From contig NC_088179.1 of the NCBI RefSeq assembly GCF_028769735.1, positions 2,108,001 through 2,172,000 on the forward strand: a stretch of 64,000 nucleotides of DNA, in the 5' to 3' direction. Shown here in pieces: positions 38,561 through 53,900 of this stretch; position 1 is the stretch's first letter, and every line of letters starts with the position of its first letter. The stretch comes from Zonotrichia leucophrys gambelii (lineage: Eukaryota > Chordata > Aves > Passeriformes > Passerellidae). The position numbers and the translations under genes are program-made. The notes below the pieces were generated by a model, which did no database searches, was not told where the DNA came from, and worked only from the letters and a program-made list of their open reading frames with translations.

Positions 38561-41500
38561 CAGGTACGGGAGCAAACCGAGCACGAGAGGTAAAGCCCCG
38601 AGCACTGCAGGTTGCACACTCGTTCACGGTGTGCTTCGATCCTGAAATTCCTAGCAGATGACACGGAACGGTCTTTGTGATACAAGTGTTAACTCCAGCC
38701 AACTGTCCCTACAGAGAATAGAAACTTTACCCCAGGAAACGCATCTTTATACACCAAATGCAGGTATAAATTGCTCATTTGTACCGAAGCCGGCAGCAGT
38801 TCCATCCTGTGTGGTTCGGGGGGCATAGCCCCCTCCTGGGGATCACACCACCTTCAGAGAAGTGGTCTGCGATCTTTCCACTGCCCTCAGCAAGCTCCGG
38901 TGTCAGCTGCTTTACCGCACGTTTGAGAGCTATGCTCAACACCTATGAACATTTTCCATTTCACAAAAACATTCGATTTCCAGAGAAGCCAGACCCAAGC
39001 AGTCTCCCACAAAGAGTCCCATTTGCACAGTACCTCTCAGGCATATGGAGCACGTTACCAGCTACAAGAATGACTATTGTTTGGGGCCGTTATGTCTGAT
39101 TTCTTGAAGGTTACTTGCAACCCTCAAGATGCTTCTAATGTGCTTCTGGAGCAGCAGGGGAGCCCACCTGCAGCTAATTTAACCATTATACATTCCCATA
39201 GGTCGTAATGAGAGGCTGAACTCAAGTGCTGAAGTTGCCTAAGTTGTATTTTAATAGCTACAAGCACAAATCCTTTAAGCAATTTACTTGTATTAACTTT
39301 GTTCCTATCAAGACAACAAGAGATTAATTTCCCCTTTTTTTGAGAATAAAAACCACAAGCAATTTGATGTAGACCATTTAACTCATGAACTAAAAGAAAA
39401 AACAAACTGGAAGAACAGACCAGCCGTATAATCAGGCTTCTTAATTCAAAAGTAGACAACAAGTCACCTTGAAAGCCCTCTGTTAACTCAGTTTAGAGCT
39501 GCAGTCCCTGGCTCATCCTGCAGCTTTCCAAGGTCACACAAGAGCCCAGGATATGAAGGAACAAGCCAGCACACCAAAAGGGCTGAGCCCCAGCAATTCT
39601 AGAGCCCATGGACACAGAGACAGGCTATACAGCCAGCAAAGCTGAAGTTACACACACACACACATATGAACAAATCAAGGTGCCAACAGGTAGGTTAAAG
39701 TGAGATGAGGGAATAACCAGCACCAGTGACAGAACAAATCAGCGTCATAAGGCACAGTACCCCAGCTGCCAAACTATTGTCCATCATGTGGGTTTGTGAA
39801 CCCAAGGAAGATGTTATAACAAGTTGCCCCCAGTTGTATTTTGTTTAACCTCAGGCCCAATCCTAAAAGACTTTATGCAGACAATACCCCCATTTGACTT
39901 CAGTGGGAGTTCTGCCAGAAAAGAAACGGCAGGATGATGGATCTGACAAATAATTTACTTGACAAATAACAGCATTATTTGGCACATACGTTATTCTATG
40001 AATAGCATCGAATCAGTCCTGTGCAAGGGCTTGAGGCATTTAATTCAGTGGGGGTTTTGCTATTGTTTTCAGTGGGTGGCAAATTCAAATCCCTAGTTCT
40101 TTCCTAACATGATTTTAGGGCCTCATCTTTGTATGATGGGTGTTCTTTTCATCACCTGTCTTTTTAAGTTATGTCACTTATTTGTAATTGGCCCTCATAT
40201 TGTTAGCAGAGGACAGCCCATTACATCATCTCCAGCTCCCCTCCCTGCCTCAAAATCCTGCTAAGGAGCCAGAATTATTCCTGTGCCCAGCAGAAAACTC
40301 AGTGAAGTGGAATGTCCATACATGTAATACTGGTTACTTCATTACATAAGGAAACATTTACATTTCTTGTGATTTTGTGATATCTATACTGAGAAGCATT
40401 AAATAAAGATGGTGTGTTTCAGGCTGGAACTTAATTTTTTTTCCCTCCTCTTCCAAAAGAATAAAAGTAGAGTTTTCCACACAGTGCTCAGCTGTGTGTT
40501 TTTGCCACTGATTCTATCCATGACAATGAGGTGTAACAATGAGATAGCTGTTATCACCTGAGCTGCCCCAGGTGATGTGCAAGCACACAGCCCACAGGTA
40601 AATGCACCCCTGGCAGCCCAGGGATGACACTAACCTGTCACACCTCCTGACACTGCTTAGGTGACAAATGAGAACCTTCTGGCACCACTGAGCATCCAAG
40701 ATTGCTGCTTAAACCCAGCCAGTGAAAAGTGACAGGCGCTCCATGGCTCTGTCCCTACAAAGGGATCCTCAAACCCAGGGTGGTGTTTGGCTTCCCAGAG
40801 GGCTGGGAGCACTCACCACAGGCAGGATGCAGTGGGCTCCATGGAATTCAGCCCCCATTTCTCCAAAATACACATACAGCAGGGCAGTCAGAGTGGCTGG
40901 AGAGGAGGTGGGCAGGTGCTTAATGGCAGCAAATGCTTTGCTGGAGCAGGCTGCAGATAACACCAGAGCTGTTTAGCCAATTTTTGTACATGACATTCTA
41001 CCACACTTGAGCAATTTGCTTGGAACAATCACAGTTTACCTTGTCAACAGGTGCCTTGTATTTTAACAAATGAATATTTATCAACTGTACATCACTGAGA
41101 ACTGTATCAGTACTTCTTACAATGAATGGCCACATAAATCTGCCCAAACAATCTGCTCAGCCTAATCCTGCTAAAGTGACCACAGCACTCAGCATGAGCT
41201 TTGGATGTATAAGAAAAGCTGGGATCAGGCTTAGAAACAGGGTTTTGTGTGCCTGCTGCCTCAGCCCTTCTCTGGTTGAATGTAGCTGGAGCTGTGCCAG
41301 TGATTTAAATGGAAGCTGGACTAATTCCCTTATGGTTAAGATAAGCTCAATCTCCAACTGGACTTCCCACCAATGGGACTTAATGGGCACGAGGGCTGCT
41401 CTTGCCAACTTGGCTTCCCAAGGAAAGCCTTGCTGCTTGTGTCTCAGCCATGCCAGGAAAGCCAGCACTCCAGTCTGGCTTAGTTTATCTCTGGAAGTCC

Positions 41501-41944
41501 AATTCTTCAAGGTACATGTTTCACTGAAGCACCTGAAGAGCTCAGTGGGCAGAAGTAAAATTAAGGAACCTATTTGTGTCAAATGACATGCTGATTTTCA
41601 TTTTTAATTTTAGTCATCCTCAAAAGAACTGTAAAACTCTCCATCTGTAATTAAGACTAGTTTCCTTTCTCAGGTTTTTATAATTTTCTGGTGTTTCTCC
41701 TTTTAAGAAAGTTAAATTTATTTTCTGAAGACTATTTCAAGTCAGAGCAAACTTTAAAGCTGAGTATGAAATTTTAAATATAGATCTTAATAGTAAAAAA
41801 GTCGTGCATGAAATATTCATAAATATGCCAAGACTAAAAAGCACTGCTAGAAAATTATTTCTGGTGATTTTAGTCAAAATTTTCTCATCCTGTTAAATGA
41901 TGAACATATGAACCTATTAGAAAAATTACCAGTCTATGCCTACC
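38561..41944. other. Upstream intergenic sequence, no supported gene
   Basis: No exon with recognisable domains. A short (AC)n tract lies at about 39651-39664. The two overlapping frames of 141 and 154 codons at 41122-41586 (opposite strands) match no family that I know and show no splice context. Confidence 0.45.
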
Positions 41945-41964
41945 TTTTTTTTTTTTTTTTTTTT
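41945..41964. repeat. Poly-T tract (20 T)
   Basis: Uninterrupted run of 20 T. Could be a retroposon tail in antisense, but no recognisable body adjoins it. Confidence 0.8.
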
Positions 41965-44900
41965 GCTTAGAGATCCCATTTCCTCCTCTTTCCCTCCCAG
42001 TACTGAGCACAAAGAGAATGGTCATGCTGCCACACCATGAATTGTTTCCCATGCTGCATGTACTCCACACAGAAAAATGTGAGCAGCCCTTTTTGATGGT
42101 CAGAATGCAGTATTCCTGTGCTGCCTCATTATTTCAGGGATATTTTTCACTTTACCAGACCTATTGAAATGCACACCTTAGAAGTGCCTGCGGTATGTTT
42201 TTTTCCCCTGAAAAAACCCCATCATGCCTGAAAAGCATAGCCATTAACTGTACCATAACACTAATTTTGACAAAAAATATTAGACCACCAACTAATCAAA
42301 GATGTACGGAAGAAATACAATTGAGTGACAACTCAGCAAGTCAGGACAGCCACTAGTTGAGAGAAAACATCCTATAGACAATTCTGAAGGTACTTCCACT
42401 TTTTCATCTGTTTTCCAGTGCTTCAACAGTGTAAGAACAATTATTTTGTATCAGACCAAAAATCCTTCAGCCCCTTGACTTATCTCCTGTGGCAGAGATC
42501 ACACCTGCTGTGCTTATTTAAAGATAACACCATGTACAGCATTTCAGAGTTCTCCCTCTCTAGATCTGTTCCAAGTCCCATCCTGGCCCCCAGAGACTGC
42601 TGTGAGCTGAGAACATCAGCCTAAACAGCAGCTTTTTGGTTATAAAAACCTGCCCTGAGAAAGAGTTATCTCAAAATCCCACTGGAAATGTAAAGGAGGA
42701 AAAGGCACAGATTTTAATGACTCAGAAAAACAGCACCTCCCAGGGTTGATGAGTGATACAATCCAAGAGGAACACCATGGGAAGGTGACTGCGTGGTATC
42801 AGCCTTCCCATCTCAGCAATACCAGCTCTTTCTGTCTGAATTCTTCCCCAAGCATCCTGGTCACTGAGCAGCTGAGAAAATGAATATACTCTCTGCCCTC
42901 ACCTGCATGGCTCAGCATACAAATTAATTTAACTGGGACAAGCAAGAGAATTCTGAACTTTCTCATGTGAGAAGCTGCCTCACAGCCCAAGGGAAATCAA
43001 GAAGATTACTCAAGGAGTAAAAGCTTCATAACACCAGCAGAAGCATCTAGCTCTGGCTTTGCTTACTTCAAAATACTAATGAGGGAAATAAGTTTCATAT
43101 TGAAAAAGTCAGACTGGATACCCAGGGAAGAGGGATGTGTGGACAGGCTGTGACAGGGCATTCATGCTTCTCTGAGCAGTTCACCTCCCACAAAATCTCT
43201 ACTTGGGGCTTCCATTGTGAGACACAGATCACATTTAAAGTGCTGAATTTAACTTTAAAATAAGCATCAAAAGCTGCCTATAATTTCTGATAACCTTACA
43301 AGAACTCCTGGCTTTTCCCTCCCTGACAGGTAAAGATCACGACATGTTGGACTTAGTTAACAGACATTGTCATTGAATTCAAAACTGCTTCTAAAACTTC
43401 AATTTATTCTTCTTAGGAAATAGTGCCCTTATTCAAAAGCTTATGGTATGGAACAAGATCATCTTCCAAAAGTACTATTTCATAAAAAATTTAAAAGATC
43501 ACATAAAGTTTATAATAGAAGTGTGAATAGCATCATTATAATATTTGTAATAGCTTTTTCGAGCAGAACAAAATGCCCCAACTTCCACTTTTCTAGCTGG
43601 GCACTCAGAAGAGCTGATTTTTAACTATGTGTCAGAATTTGAAGTTAATTAAAACTAATTGCCCACTGTACTGTAAGCGATGCCACTGCATTTTCAAACA
43701 GCTCTGTTTCCATGGGATGATTTACTTAAAATGATGTCTCTCATTGACTGAATTCTGGGTTTGCCTTAATTGTATTGTTCAAGTTGTTTATCTTTGCTTT
43801 CTGCCTTGCAACTTTACATGAAGGGTCATCAATAGCAAAGTTCCTCACTGAGACTGACACTTTTTCAACACGAGAAAAAGCATCCTAGAATATCAACTAG
43901 TTTATCAAAATAAACAAACTCCTTTGACATCTCACATTACCATTCCCACCAGCTTTCTGTTCTAAGAATGTGTATGTGCTCAGCTTTGCAGCAAAACTTC
44001 ATGGCTCAGAACCACTGTACTGTACAGCAGCATTGTTCTGTTTCCCACTCAGGGGTAAATTAAACCTCTTTAATGAGAATTTGTGCACACCAAGAGCTTT
44101 TCTGCTGCTCCCACTCCCACTGGTGTCTGCAGCACTTCAACTCACCTGCTTCCCCAGCTCATCTGCAAAGGGTGCTAGGACAGGGGTCTAGGGCAGAGTC
44201 AGCCTTTGGCATTCCCTCCTGCTGCCCTGGCACAACAATCACTCCTTTCCCTGTGGTTTGGTTGTGGGAATTACCCCAGGAGATCCAAGAGGAACCGTGG
44301 AGAAGTTCAGCACACAGCCAACCCCACAGCACCTGCCCTTAACCACAGCATGCTCCAATCAGCATCCCTGGCACCAGCATCACACAGCATCACTGGCACC
44401 AGCAGCAACCAGTAGGGAGCTGGAGTAGGTCCTGAAGATAACTTTTGTTGCTATAGAAAATGTATTCTAGAGGACCAGATGCTGTATAATTATATTTTCC
44501 AGCCTAAGAACATGCCTTCAGAATTAAATTTAACAGCCGCAAACTCGCCTCATTCCCTGAAGTCAAATCCTGCCCAAGCCCATCCCAAGTGCCAAGACTC
44601 CTGCTCAAGCCCATTCCAGAGGTCAGGTGGTGCTCAAAGGAGACAGACAGTGGGCTCTGCAGACAGCCTTCAGTTTGCCTGGCACTTTTGGGACAGGAGC
44701 CCCTGCAAAGTCACTCAGCACAAGTCATCCACAGATGCATAGAGACCCACAGGCTGTATGATGGGCTGGAGGGCAGGACTGTGTTAAAAACATGGAGACA
44801 GACCATCATTTATCAGTGCAATCTGCAGTGGAGAGAAGTACAATGTGAGAGACATGAAAACAGCACCACATTTCACCAAGTCCAACTTCCAGATGTTAAA

Positions 44901-47900
44901 TTCATCCAATATTCCTAGTCCATTTCATTATGGAGGGCAACAGCAGCTTGACAGCCTAGAGACTGGATCAGCAAGAGCAGAACAGGCACAAGTCACTGCT
45001 GAAATATGCCTGGGAAGTTTGCCTGTGCTGTCTGAAGCACATTTGGTTAAAATATGCTATTCATAAAAAATACACGTTGTGAAGAGCTTTTTCTAATTGG
45101 CACTCACTGTTGTCAGTTTTAGACAGACACTCTTGCTAAAGATCTCACTGCAGAAGACTTTGTGATAAACATTTCCAACAGGAGGATTCTGGAGTGGAAG
45201 TCCACACTTCAAGAAAACTGTGAAAAGCTTCCTGGTGTCACAGTGCTGGCAGCAAGTCCCACAGTTTCTTTTTGGTCCAGCAACTGCCCAGTGCATTCAC
45301 TGCAAATGGACTTGTAGAGGTGTCCCTCAGAGCTGGAAATGGTGGATTTGGGGAAATCTCTGGCATAATTTCTTCTGTAGGATCATTGTAAGTGCGAACA
45401 CTCAGCACCTTTGCAAACTGAGCAAGTGTGATACAGAATCAGAAAAATAAAGAGTAAGCACACTGGGTTACATTTTAGTCTATGATATCTGCTGCATACC
45501 AGTGTGTATTTTAAAAACTATATTTAACCACTGGTTTCTTTTGTTTAAATATTGAAAATCACCTTTTGCTGCTTTCCCATCACTCCATACAGTGAGTTGT
45601 AGATATAATGCAACAAGTAATCTTGGAGCTGAAAAGTGCTTTTCAAAGGGGGAGAACCTGAATGCAACAGCTCAGTTAAACCCTGTGTGTGAGTGCAAAC
45701 TTTTCCTAGTTGGTTTTGCTCATGAGTTGCACAGCAATTGCTGCAATTCTTCACCTGGGTAAAAGAGGGGTGTTCAACCCCTTTAGCCCCAGTTCTGCTT
45801 TGGGAACAAACCCTTAATGTTCACCAGTTTCAGTTCAAGATTTTTCCCTGTACTCATGGCTCTCGCCAGCAGATCAGCAATTCCTATTGCAACTCCTCTG
45901 GGGACACATCACTGCAGCTTCTTAATGCCACGAGTTTCGTGGTGCTTTCACAAACACAGGGTGGAACAAGCAGTGACAGAGCTGCTCTGTTTGGGGCCAA
46001 GCTCTGGCACCCCTCCCTCAGCACCCACTGCTCTCCTGAGCAGCTCCTGGCCTCGTCTGCTGGACACCGAATTCTTCATGCACATGGCTGTAATCTCTCC
46101 TCTCCAAGACACTGCAGGAAAAGGCAGATGAGCCCTGAGCAAGGATAAATTAATGCTGACATTTGCTGGAATAATGTACTCTCCCCAGCCTCTGCATCTA
46201 TGACGCAAATGGAGGCTGCTGGCGACATGAGTTTATATGCAACTTTCTGCTAAATCAGAGCATCATCTGCACAAATCAAGCACTTGGGAGACATCCTGAG
46301 ATTTGTGATGGTCCCTAGAGCCATAGCTGGGTTCTGAGCCATCTATTCTCACTGACTGCTGAGATTCCTTACAGGCAATTTTTAGTGACAGAACTGAGAA
46401 TAAATCCCACCCGTATTTCACAAAGTAACAGGCAAGCTTTGTTTGACTTTGAAGTACAGATTACTCAGTGCTGATAGCACTACCTATTGCACACTGCTCA
46501 TTTTCTTTCTTCTAAACCAAATCCAGGGCTGGTTATAAGTGGGTTTCTGCCCTGCACAGTCAATCTGGGACAAATGTGGACCCCAAGGCGCGTTATCCCA
46601 AGTTCTTCACGCAGTTGGAGAGTTGAACGAATCAGGATTTTCTACCTGTGGCAAACTGGGTGTGTGTGATCCAAGGCTCCTCAAAACCAGTGCAGAGCTC
46701 CTGTGGCCCCAGTGAGCCTTGGGACAGGTCTGCTGTGGGCTGGTGCTGCTGTACAATTCCATCTCTGGGCATGCAGAGACGAGGGCTGGGGCCATGCTGG
46801 GACTCCTGAGGATCACACCCACCTTCTGCAGAATCTTTGCCCTCCAAGTCAGCACTTGCAGCTCACTGGGAGGACCTCAGCCTGGAGCTGAGGGTGTCAA
46901 TGTTTTCTTAATAGGGTTTCTAAACTTTCCATCAAACAATGGATTAACCACAGCTCTGCTCAATGGCTGAAGTCAGCGTGCAAGAATTTAGCCCTTTAAG
47001 TTATGACTTAGGGGCACTGATCTATCCAAAACAAAGCCTTAAAAGTCATCAATAAACTGAATACCAGGACCAGGTATATACTCACAACCAGAATTTGCAC
47101 TTAAAGATGTTGATATGTGGCAAGCTTCTTTGTGAAGGAAAACACACAGTATGAGCAGGGGTTTTTTTACCTCCGATATACCACTTAAGCTGTGGCATGC
47201 TTCATTTGCTGAAATGGAATATAATATGTCTTTGTATTGAATTATACTTGGGTTGGTTATTAAATGAAAACTATTATTCCATTATAGCCATAAGAAATGG
47301 GAGTGCTGCATATGGCTGTGTGCAATCCATTAACTGGCTTATGGAGCCCCAGACCCTTCAGAGACCATTACAAATCCATTCCATGGCCCTCTCTGCCAGA
47401 TTTTACACTTTGATATCTGCACTCCAGGCAAGAGGCATAAGGCTCTGTAGAACCTCTATTAATCAGCCTTTATACACTATTTGTGCCAGCACAGACAAAG
47501 AATATTCCAAGCTTAAACCAATTTCTCATGTATTAAAGCTATTCCTCATGTGTTGTTCTGTAGGTAATGTGTGATGCATGGATACAGCTTCCCTGTTCCA
47601 GGCTCACCAAATGCATCAGGCTGAGGAGCTCACAAGCAGCTCATCTGCACCAATGCCCACCTGAACCTGCCTCTTGCAAGGCAATAATTAACAATACAAT
47701 AATTAACAAAACAGGGCAATCATCTTGCACTGTGGGGATATTTTCCAAGGGCACAGAGTGAGAATAAAAAGGAGAGTTGCCTTAATTGACTAATAGACAA
47801 TCTTCCTTAATATTCCTTCTGGTGGCTGGTTTTTTTTTTTATTTTATGCAGAACTCTATTTTCTGTGTACAGAATCTTTAATATTAGAATTATTTACAAT

Positions 47901-50900
47901 GAATCAGCAAGCTTTTTTTTTTTGCAATGTTGTTTGAAACAATATGATGATCCAGCTATGAGTCTGCATGGTTTGTGTTTAAAAAAAGGTCAAGCTTACA
48001 GTGTGAAATCGATCTTTTGTCATTTCCTTTGTGTCATCTAATGGGGGAGGGCAACTTGGATTTAAAAGACAGCAAGTTAATGACTCCAACAAAGATGCTA
48101 GTTGAGAGCAAAACTTGACCCAAGTTATAACCAGAAATGTTTCACTACCCAAAATGAATTTTGGTAAAATTTTGGTTTTATTTGATGAATTTTCCAAGCT
48201 GCCTGATACAATCAGTTCTCTCCTTTCTCCATTATCCATGCCATGCTCACCAACTCAACATCAGCACTCAAACTTCCACCAGGAAATGGTGATGAGAGAA
48301 GGCGGTATTGGCTCCCTGTGAGTCTGGGCAGGACTGGTGAGCATGTTAATACAGAAATCATACAGAAAATGGTTTGTCACCAAAGCCAAAGGGGGAAATG
48401 CTCCTGTGAGTTGCAAGCATCCAGAAACCTCATACACAGCAACATTCAGCCCAGGAAGCACAGGAGGGAGCTCTTGGTAAAGGTGGTGACAGGGAGACAC
48501 CTGGCTCTTGTTGACCCCATTCAAGGCAGAACTGAACATCTCTCTGCTGATGGTCAGAGGGTGTTTCTTACTAACATGTGAGAGAGAGGACAGTGCACAA
48601 GGAAGAGCCAAGCAGGAATTGGGAGGTGCTGGAGAGCAATGGCATCGACAGCCCAGCGTGTTAGCACTGCCACTGCCAGAGCTTTGAAATATGCCTTCAC
48701 TTCAGACACACATACCCCATGTATTTAGTGCATTTTCTGGCAATACAGTGAAAGCTGATGTGCTAAAAATGCATGACTCATGCAGGCTGTTAGATTTCAT
48801 TTCCTCCTGAGAAAAGACAACTGCTCTTGTCTTTGTCTTAGGGCCAACATTTTGGGTAATCCACCTCTGACACTTACAGCCCTAAACCAGTTGGGATTTC
48901 TCTCTGGGCCAATTCCCAGTCCCTCTTCCAAACAGAGCAAATGCAAAAAGCTGATGCAATTCCTCAAAAGCCTGAGGTGGCTGCCTCTGCAAGGCAGTAA
49001 TTAATTGTCTAATTAGCTGTTCTGAATCGCTACCACTGTGCACACAGGGATCCACAGGTGAGCTGTGACAGCAAAACATCTTTTTGGCAAGCCTGCTATG
49101 ATCTGTCATGGCTCAGCACAGGAGGGGAGACAGCCCCACCTCTGAGATATCCAATCTACTTTACAGGAACGAGCTCTGAACTACATGAGACAGGAACACA
49201 AGGGGTTTTTTCATATTTTTGTTGACCTGTTGTTGCCAGGGTCAGAGTTATTTCAAGTTACATGGCACTCCACCACCAGGAATCTTCCTCTGGACTTTTC
49301 TTCATTCAGTAAATTCATTCAGAGGAGCTGAGAGCAGATGCTTACATAGAGGTGATACAAGAGGGAAACCTGCCCAACTTGGCAGCATCTAGGAGCATCT
49401 GGTTGCAATAACACATCAGAGGTTGCTATTTGACTCAGAGAGACTCTGTTCCTAATGCAACAGCAAACCCTTCCCACAACTGGCAACACGAACTTGACAA
49501 ATTCCTTTTTGTTCTATTTTTCCCACTATTTTCAATACCATGCCAAGCTTGTGGCCAGAAGGGATCCTCCTTTCTGTACCTCATCAGTAGGGCTTTTGCC
49601 TTCTATTTTTTCCTTTTTTTCTCCTTAGCACCAGTGCTTTTGAAGAAAGGAGAACAGCCAAAAATATCCTGAAAATGTTCTCAAGGGAAACATCTTGCTG
49701 GAAAGAGGAATGGGAGATAATCCACCCTGCTAACTGATGTTCATGGCAGACATGCTCCTTCTAGGCATTTGAGATCCTCCTGATTCTGATCAGCCCAAGC
49801 TTTCAGCCCCTTCCTAGAAACTCTTGAAAATTCTAAATGTATTTTTTAATCCCCAGGCTAAAAATGCAGGGAGCTACAATCACGTCCACTCCAAATTCTT
49901 CTGATTGAAGAAATTCTTTCATTAGGAAAATTCCACTCTATTGATATCTCAGTTCACCCATGAGAAAATAGGCATGAAGCATTTTTTAGGTGCTACATTT
50001 CTTCATAGGAAAAGTACAAAAAGAAAAGTACAAAAAGCATTCTTTATGTCAAGCTGCCTGCACTGAATAATTTTTCCCTCATTTTATTTCCTTTCTGGAA
50101 AGACAGCTTTTTCCCAATCCTTGTTTCATACCAAAGGGAAGATCAATATGTAGAGAAATTTGCAATCAGGATTTTTACAGCTGGAGCAGGGAAATCACAC
50201 AAACAACTCCCTTCTGTGCCCCTTGTTACACCAGGATAAATCTGCATTCCCCTGCTGCAAGGACAGGGCAGCTCACTGAACCTGCCAGAGCCAAGAGAAC
50301 AAGCACTGACCCTTTCTGTCTGACTGCACGGTAAATAAAACCTGGGGGTTTTTTTCATAATTTCTGCTTTGGCAGAGCACAGGGGGCTCGGAGGTGTGAG
50401 CAAGGGCCAGGCAATTGCAATTAGCTGACAGAAATGGGCACCAAGAGCTGCCCCTGGTGCTCAGGGTGCTGCCCTCTCCAGAGGGAGCCTCTCTCTGTGA
50501 GGAGGCACCCTGCTGGAAAAGGCACTGCCACTAATTTAGAATTCCACCTGGAAAAAGGGCAGGAATTTCACAGAAAATGTGAATTTCATAAGTTGTAAGA
50601 TTTCAGCAAGTTGGGGCAAATCTCCAGAGGAGGTAAAACTTCAAATAGAGACATAAAACTTACTGTGAAAGGCAAAGCCAGCTCTGAGTATTTCATATGG
50701 AGAAAAAAGAAATCGAGCTGTAAAGCCTTGTATGTTCTGAGGAGCACAGTCCTCCATCAGCTATGGCAGCACCTGGAGGATGCATTTACCCCTCAGCACT
50801 TCCTGACTAAGGAATCTTTTGGATCAGATCATTTTTGGGAGGGTGATTTCTATGTGCAGGAACCTCAGCCATCAATCCCCTGCACTGCCAGCTGAATGCC

Positions 50901-53900
50901 AGGGTCTGTACAGCAAAAGCAGAACTGGACTAGAGCCAAAGCTCTTGGTACTACAAACTTCACATTTTAAACATGGTATTTTACTGCTATTTAGTATTTT
51001 TACAAGAAAGCAGATTTTTGCCCAGTTAAAAAAAATAAGCAGCAGTATCTCTGGCTAGATGCTATGCATGAATTCTTGAGCATTTCCCATTTTTAGAGAA
51101 TGTTTCTGGTTTCTATTTGCTTCTTTTCACTTTTTTGCTGGTTAAAACAAAGCAATATTTTTTTCCTTTTTGAAGCCAAACCCTCTCTCCAGATGACAAA
51201 ACACTATAATGAAATGAAAATGATGTATAAGAAAAGAAATCTCCATTCATAAGAGTTATTCCAATTGGCTGATGAAAGGCATTCTGATATAGTAAACACA
51301 TGTTAGAAAAAGACCAGAATTTCTGCTTATAAAAAGACAGTTCTCAAGTGTTAACCATTAATTTCAAATTAAATCAGTCTAACAATGTTCTAAGGTAGCA
51401 ATACAGCTATGTAATTTCCCCATTAGATTTAGTAAGTCCTTTTGTGGGCACCAAGATGATGTAAAGCACATGATATACAAATAAATCAGAAAAAAAAAAG
51501 AACTATTTGGTTTGGTTTTTTTTTCATAATTTCTCAGAGGACACTGAAATTTCTCATTAAAAGAGGGCTTGGCTGCAAAGAACAAATCCATATAACAAAT
51601 TAATATACTGGTGATGAAACATGTGGAATATATACAGCAGGATTATAAATATGGATTTTATGCATCACTATACAGAATATGCAGTGAAATCTCCTCTTCC
51701 CACAAATGTAATAAAGGAATAAACATGTTGCAGGACTAGATTTATTGCACAAAGTTCCACATTTAAGAGGTCTCCTGAGCTGTGTTATGTGCTAGGTAAG
51801 CTCTGATTGATAGCAGCTTCCAGTGCAGGCCCCTTTATCCCCCACCATATCTCCCTGTCAAAGCCACAAACTAATTTTTTTTCTCTTTGTCTTTTTTCTC
51901 CCATTCACTGACAGTTAAAACACTCCTAAACAATGACAAAGTTTCTGTAAACCCTTTCTCATATGAAAAAGGCTGAATTTCTAAGCCATCCTTGCTCATG
52001 AAATGTTCTTTGACTCCACCCACTAGTAAAGGGAGAGATGTGAACAGTCTATTGAAAACTGCCTTGTGTGCAAGGAATCCCAGAGCAGCCTCTGACCCTT
52101 CCCACTAAAAGCCATGGGAATTTCCTTCCCAAGTCACACAGTCCACTGCAGATCACCCAGTTTTCCTCAGGAGAAAAGAGGCACTGTCATTGAAAAGGAG
52201 CTAAGATGCACAGCGTGCATCTTGTCCTAAGGAAGAAGGAGCTCACCTGACACTTCCATCAAGAATAGATGATCAGCCCTGGGGCACTGTTTTTAAAGAA
52301 AATCCCCCTTTTGAAACTGATGAAAAATAAGCCAGACCTGAACAGGGCTGTGCTCTGGGTTTTGTATTATTTTTACTTGTGATTGTCAAATCAATCTGCA
52401 GTGCAGCTTTGTTGATAAGGTGAGCTTGTTTACTAACATGACAATCTGTCTGACAGCTGCATGTATGTCACTGAGGAGCCTGTTAGTGGCTGCGGGACCA
52501 TTTCTGCTGCTTGCAAGGCTGAGCACAAACCCCCAGGCCTGCAGAGTGGGCAAATGCCCTCACAGCAGCTTTCAGACACACTGCACCAATTTATTCACCA
52601 GTTCAAACCAAACTCTGTTCTAACTTCATTGAATCAGCCTCAGTCCCTTTGAAGACACCAGTGTTATGCCAAACCCTGGTAACTGAACATCATTTGTTTG
52701 TTGTTGGTATTGAAATGAAGTGCTAACTAGTACATCTCCTGCTAAAGAAAGAGTGGCATTGAGTAATTCTAATCAGCTCCTTTATGAGAAAGTCTGTTTC
52801 CCTTCTGCCCACGCTTGCTGTCTGCATGCTAATTCACCCCTGCTTAAACATGCATTGTCACCACTTACCCAAGTAAATCTAGATTTTTTTTTTTATTATT
52901 AAACCACATTAAGACAGGTGCAGTAAATGATTTATTAATCTGGACTGGATTGTTCCTGAGACAGAGACATCCACAAACACCATCATAAGTCAGTGTAAAA
53001 TATGCACTTGCTTTAGCTACACTGCTCAATTAGTGATTCCCTGCAGTTCTGATAGTTTTTATATATTCTGTCTCCTCTGTCTTGGGCAATGTGCTGCCAT
53101 TTACAAAATTCACTAGAGGAAACCTATGGCCTACTGCCCTACATTAAAGCCCTGCTAATTAATGACAGATATTCTTCCAGGACTGTGTTCTGGATCAATG
53201 AGAGGAAAAAAAATGTGTCCCATACTTTCCCTTTGTTTTTTCACTTCCACACCACATCCAATGGCTCTTGTATTGAAACCCTATGCTGAATGTAATGACA
53301 TGCAAGACTCTTCTGCATCCATGGTTACTATTTACTAACAAAACTGATGATGTCAGGAATTTAATTAGGTTGTTTCTAGCACAGAGATTTTAAACCATGA
53401 AATCATTAAAGTGTCTAATCTTTTCTTTGTTTGCATTTGATAAAAAAGTAAACCCCAAACTGAACACCATTCCTGTCACAGAGAGCTAAGCTTCTCAGGG
53501 TTTGCCAGGCATAACACACTAACAGGTTTAAGAGTAATTAACACAAGCTAGTCCACACACTGTTATTTTTTTCAAACTACACCACAGCAGCAGCAGCATT
53601 GCTGGGCTTCAAGACAGTACCAGTGTTTTTATTACAAATCCTTACTTTCAAGATTTATAACTTGGCTGTAAAAATGAGCTTCAGGCTAAAATTTGGCATA
53701 CGTGCTCCAGGAATTTGTTTTTAACGCCAGAATTGTTATAACCCTGTGTAGGGTTGGGACATGGCACTACAGAGAGCAGTGGGTGCAGGGGCTGTGGAAT
53801 ATCCCATGTCTCCATGTAATCCCTGAGCACCCTTTCTTTTCCATGGGAGCCCCCCCTGCCTGCCCACTGCCAGGGGCTGGGCAGCCTTTAGCAGAGCTTG

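Noticed and set aside
37492..38702. Very long open frames on both strands (up to 397 codons)
   Set aside because: They overlap in a CpG island where stop codons are rare, and residues are Ala/Arg/Pro/Gly-rich. Only the 56-codon glypican exon inside has family motifs and splice signals.
41122..41586. Overlapping 154- and 141-codon frames on opposite strands
   Set aside because: No recognisable domain, no splice or promoter context, and composition like the surrounding intergenic DNA.
45093..45296. Cys-rich minus-strand frame with a GTGAGT donor-like end
   Set aside because: An in-frame stop lies right after the candidate acceptor TTTGCAG, and the sequence matches no family that I know. It could be revisited with RNA data.
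52203..52223. Short perfect hairpin AAGATGCAC-AGC-GTGCATCTT
   Set aside because: A 9-bp stem is expected by chance in 64 kb and has no context.
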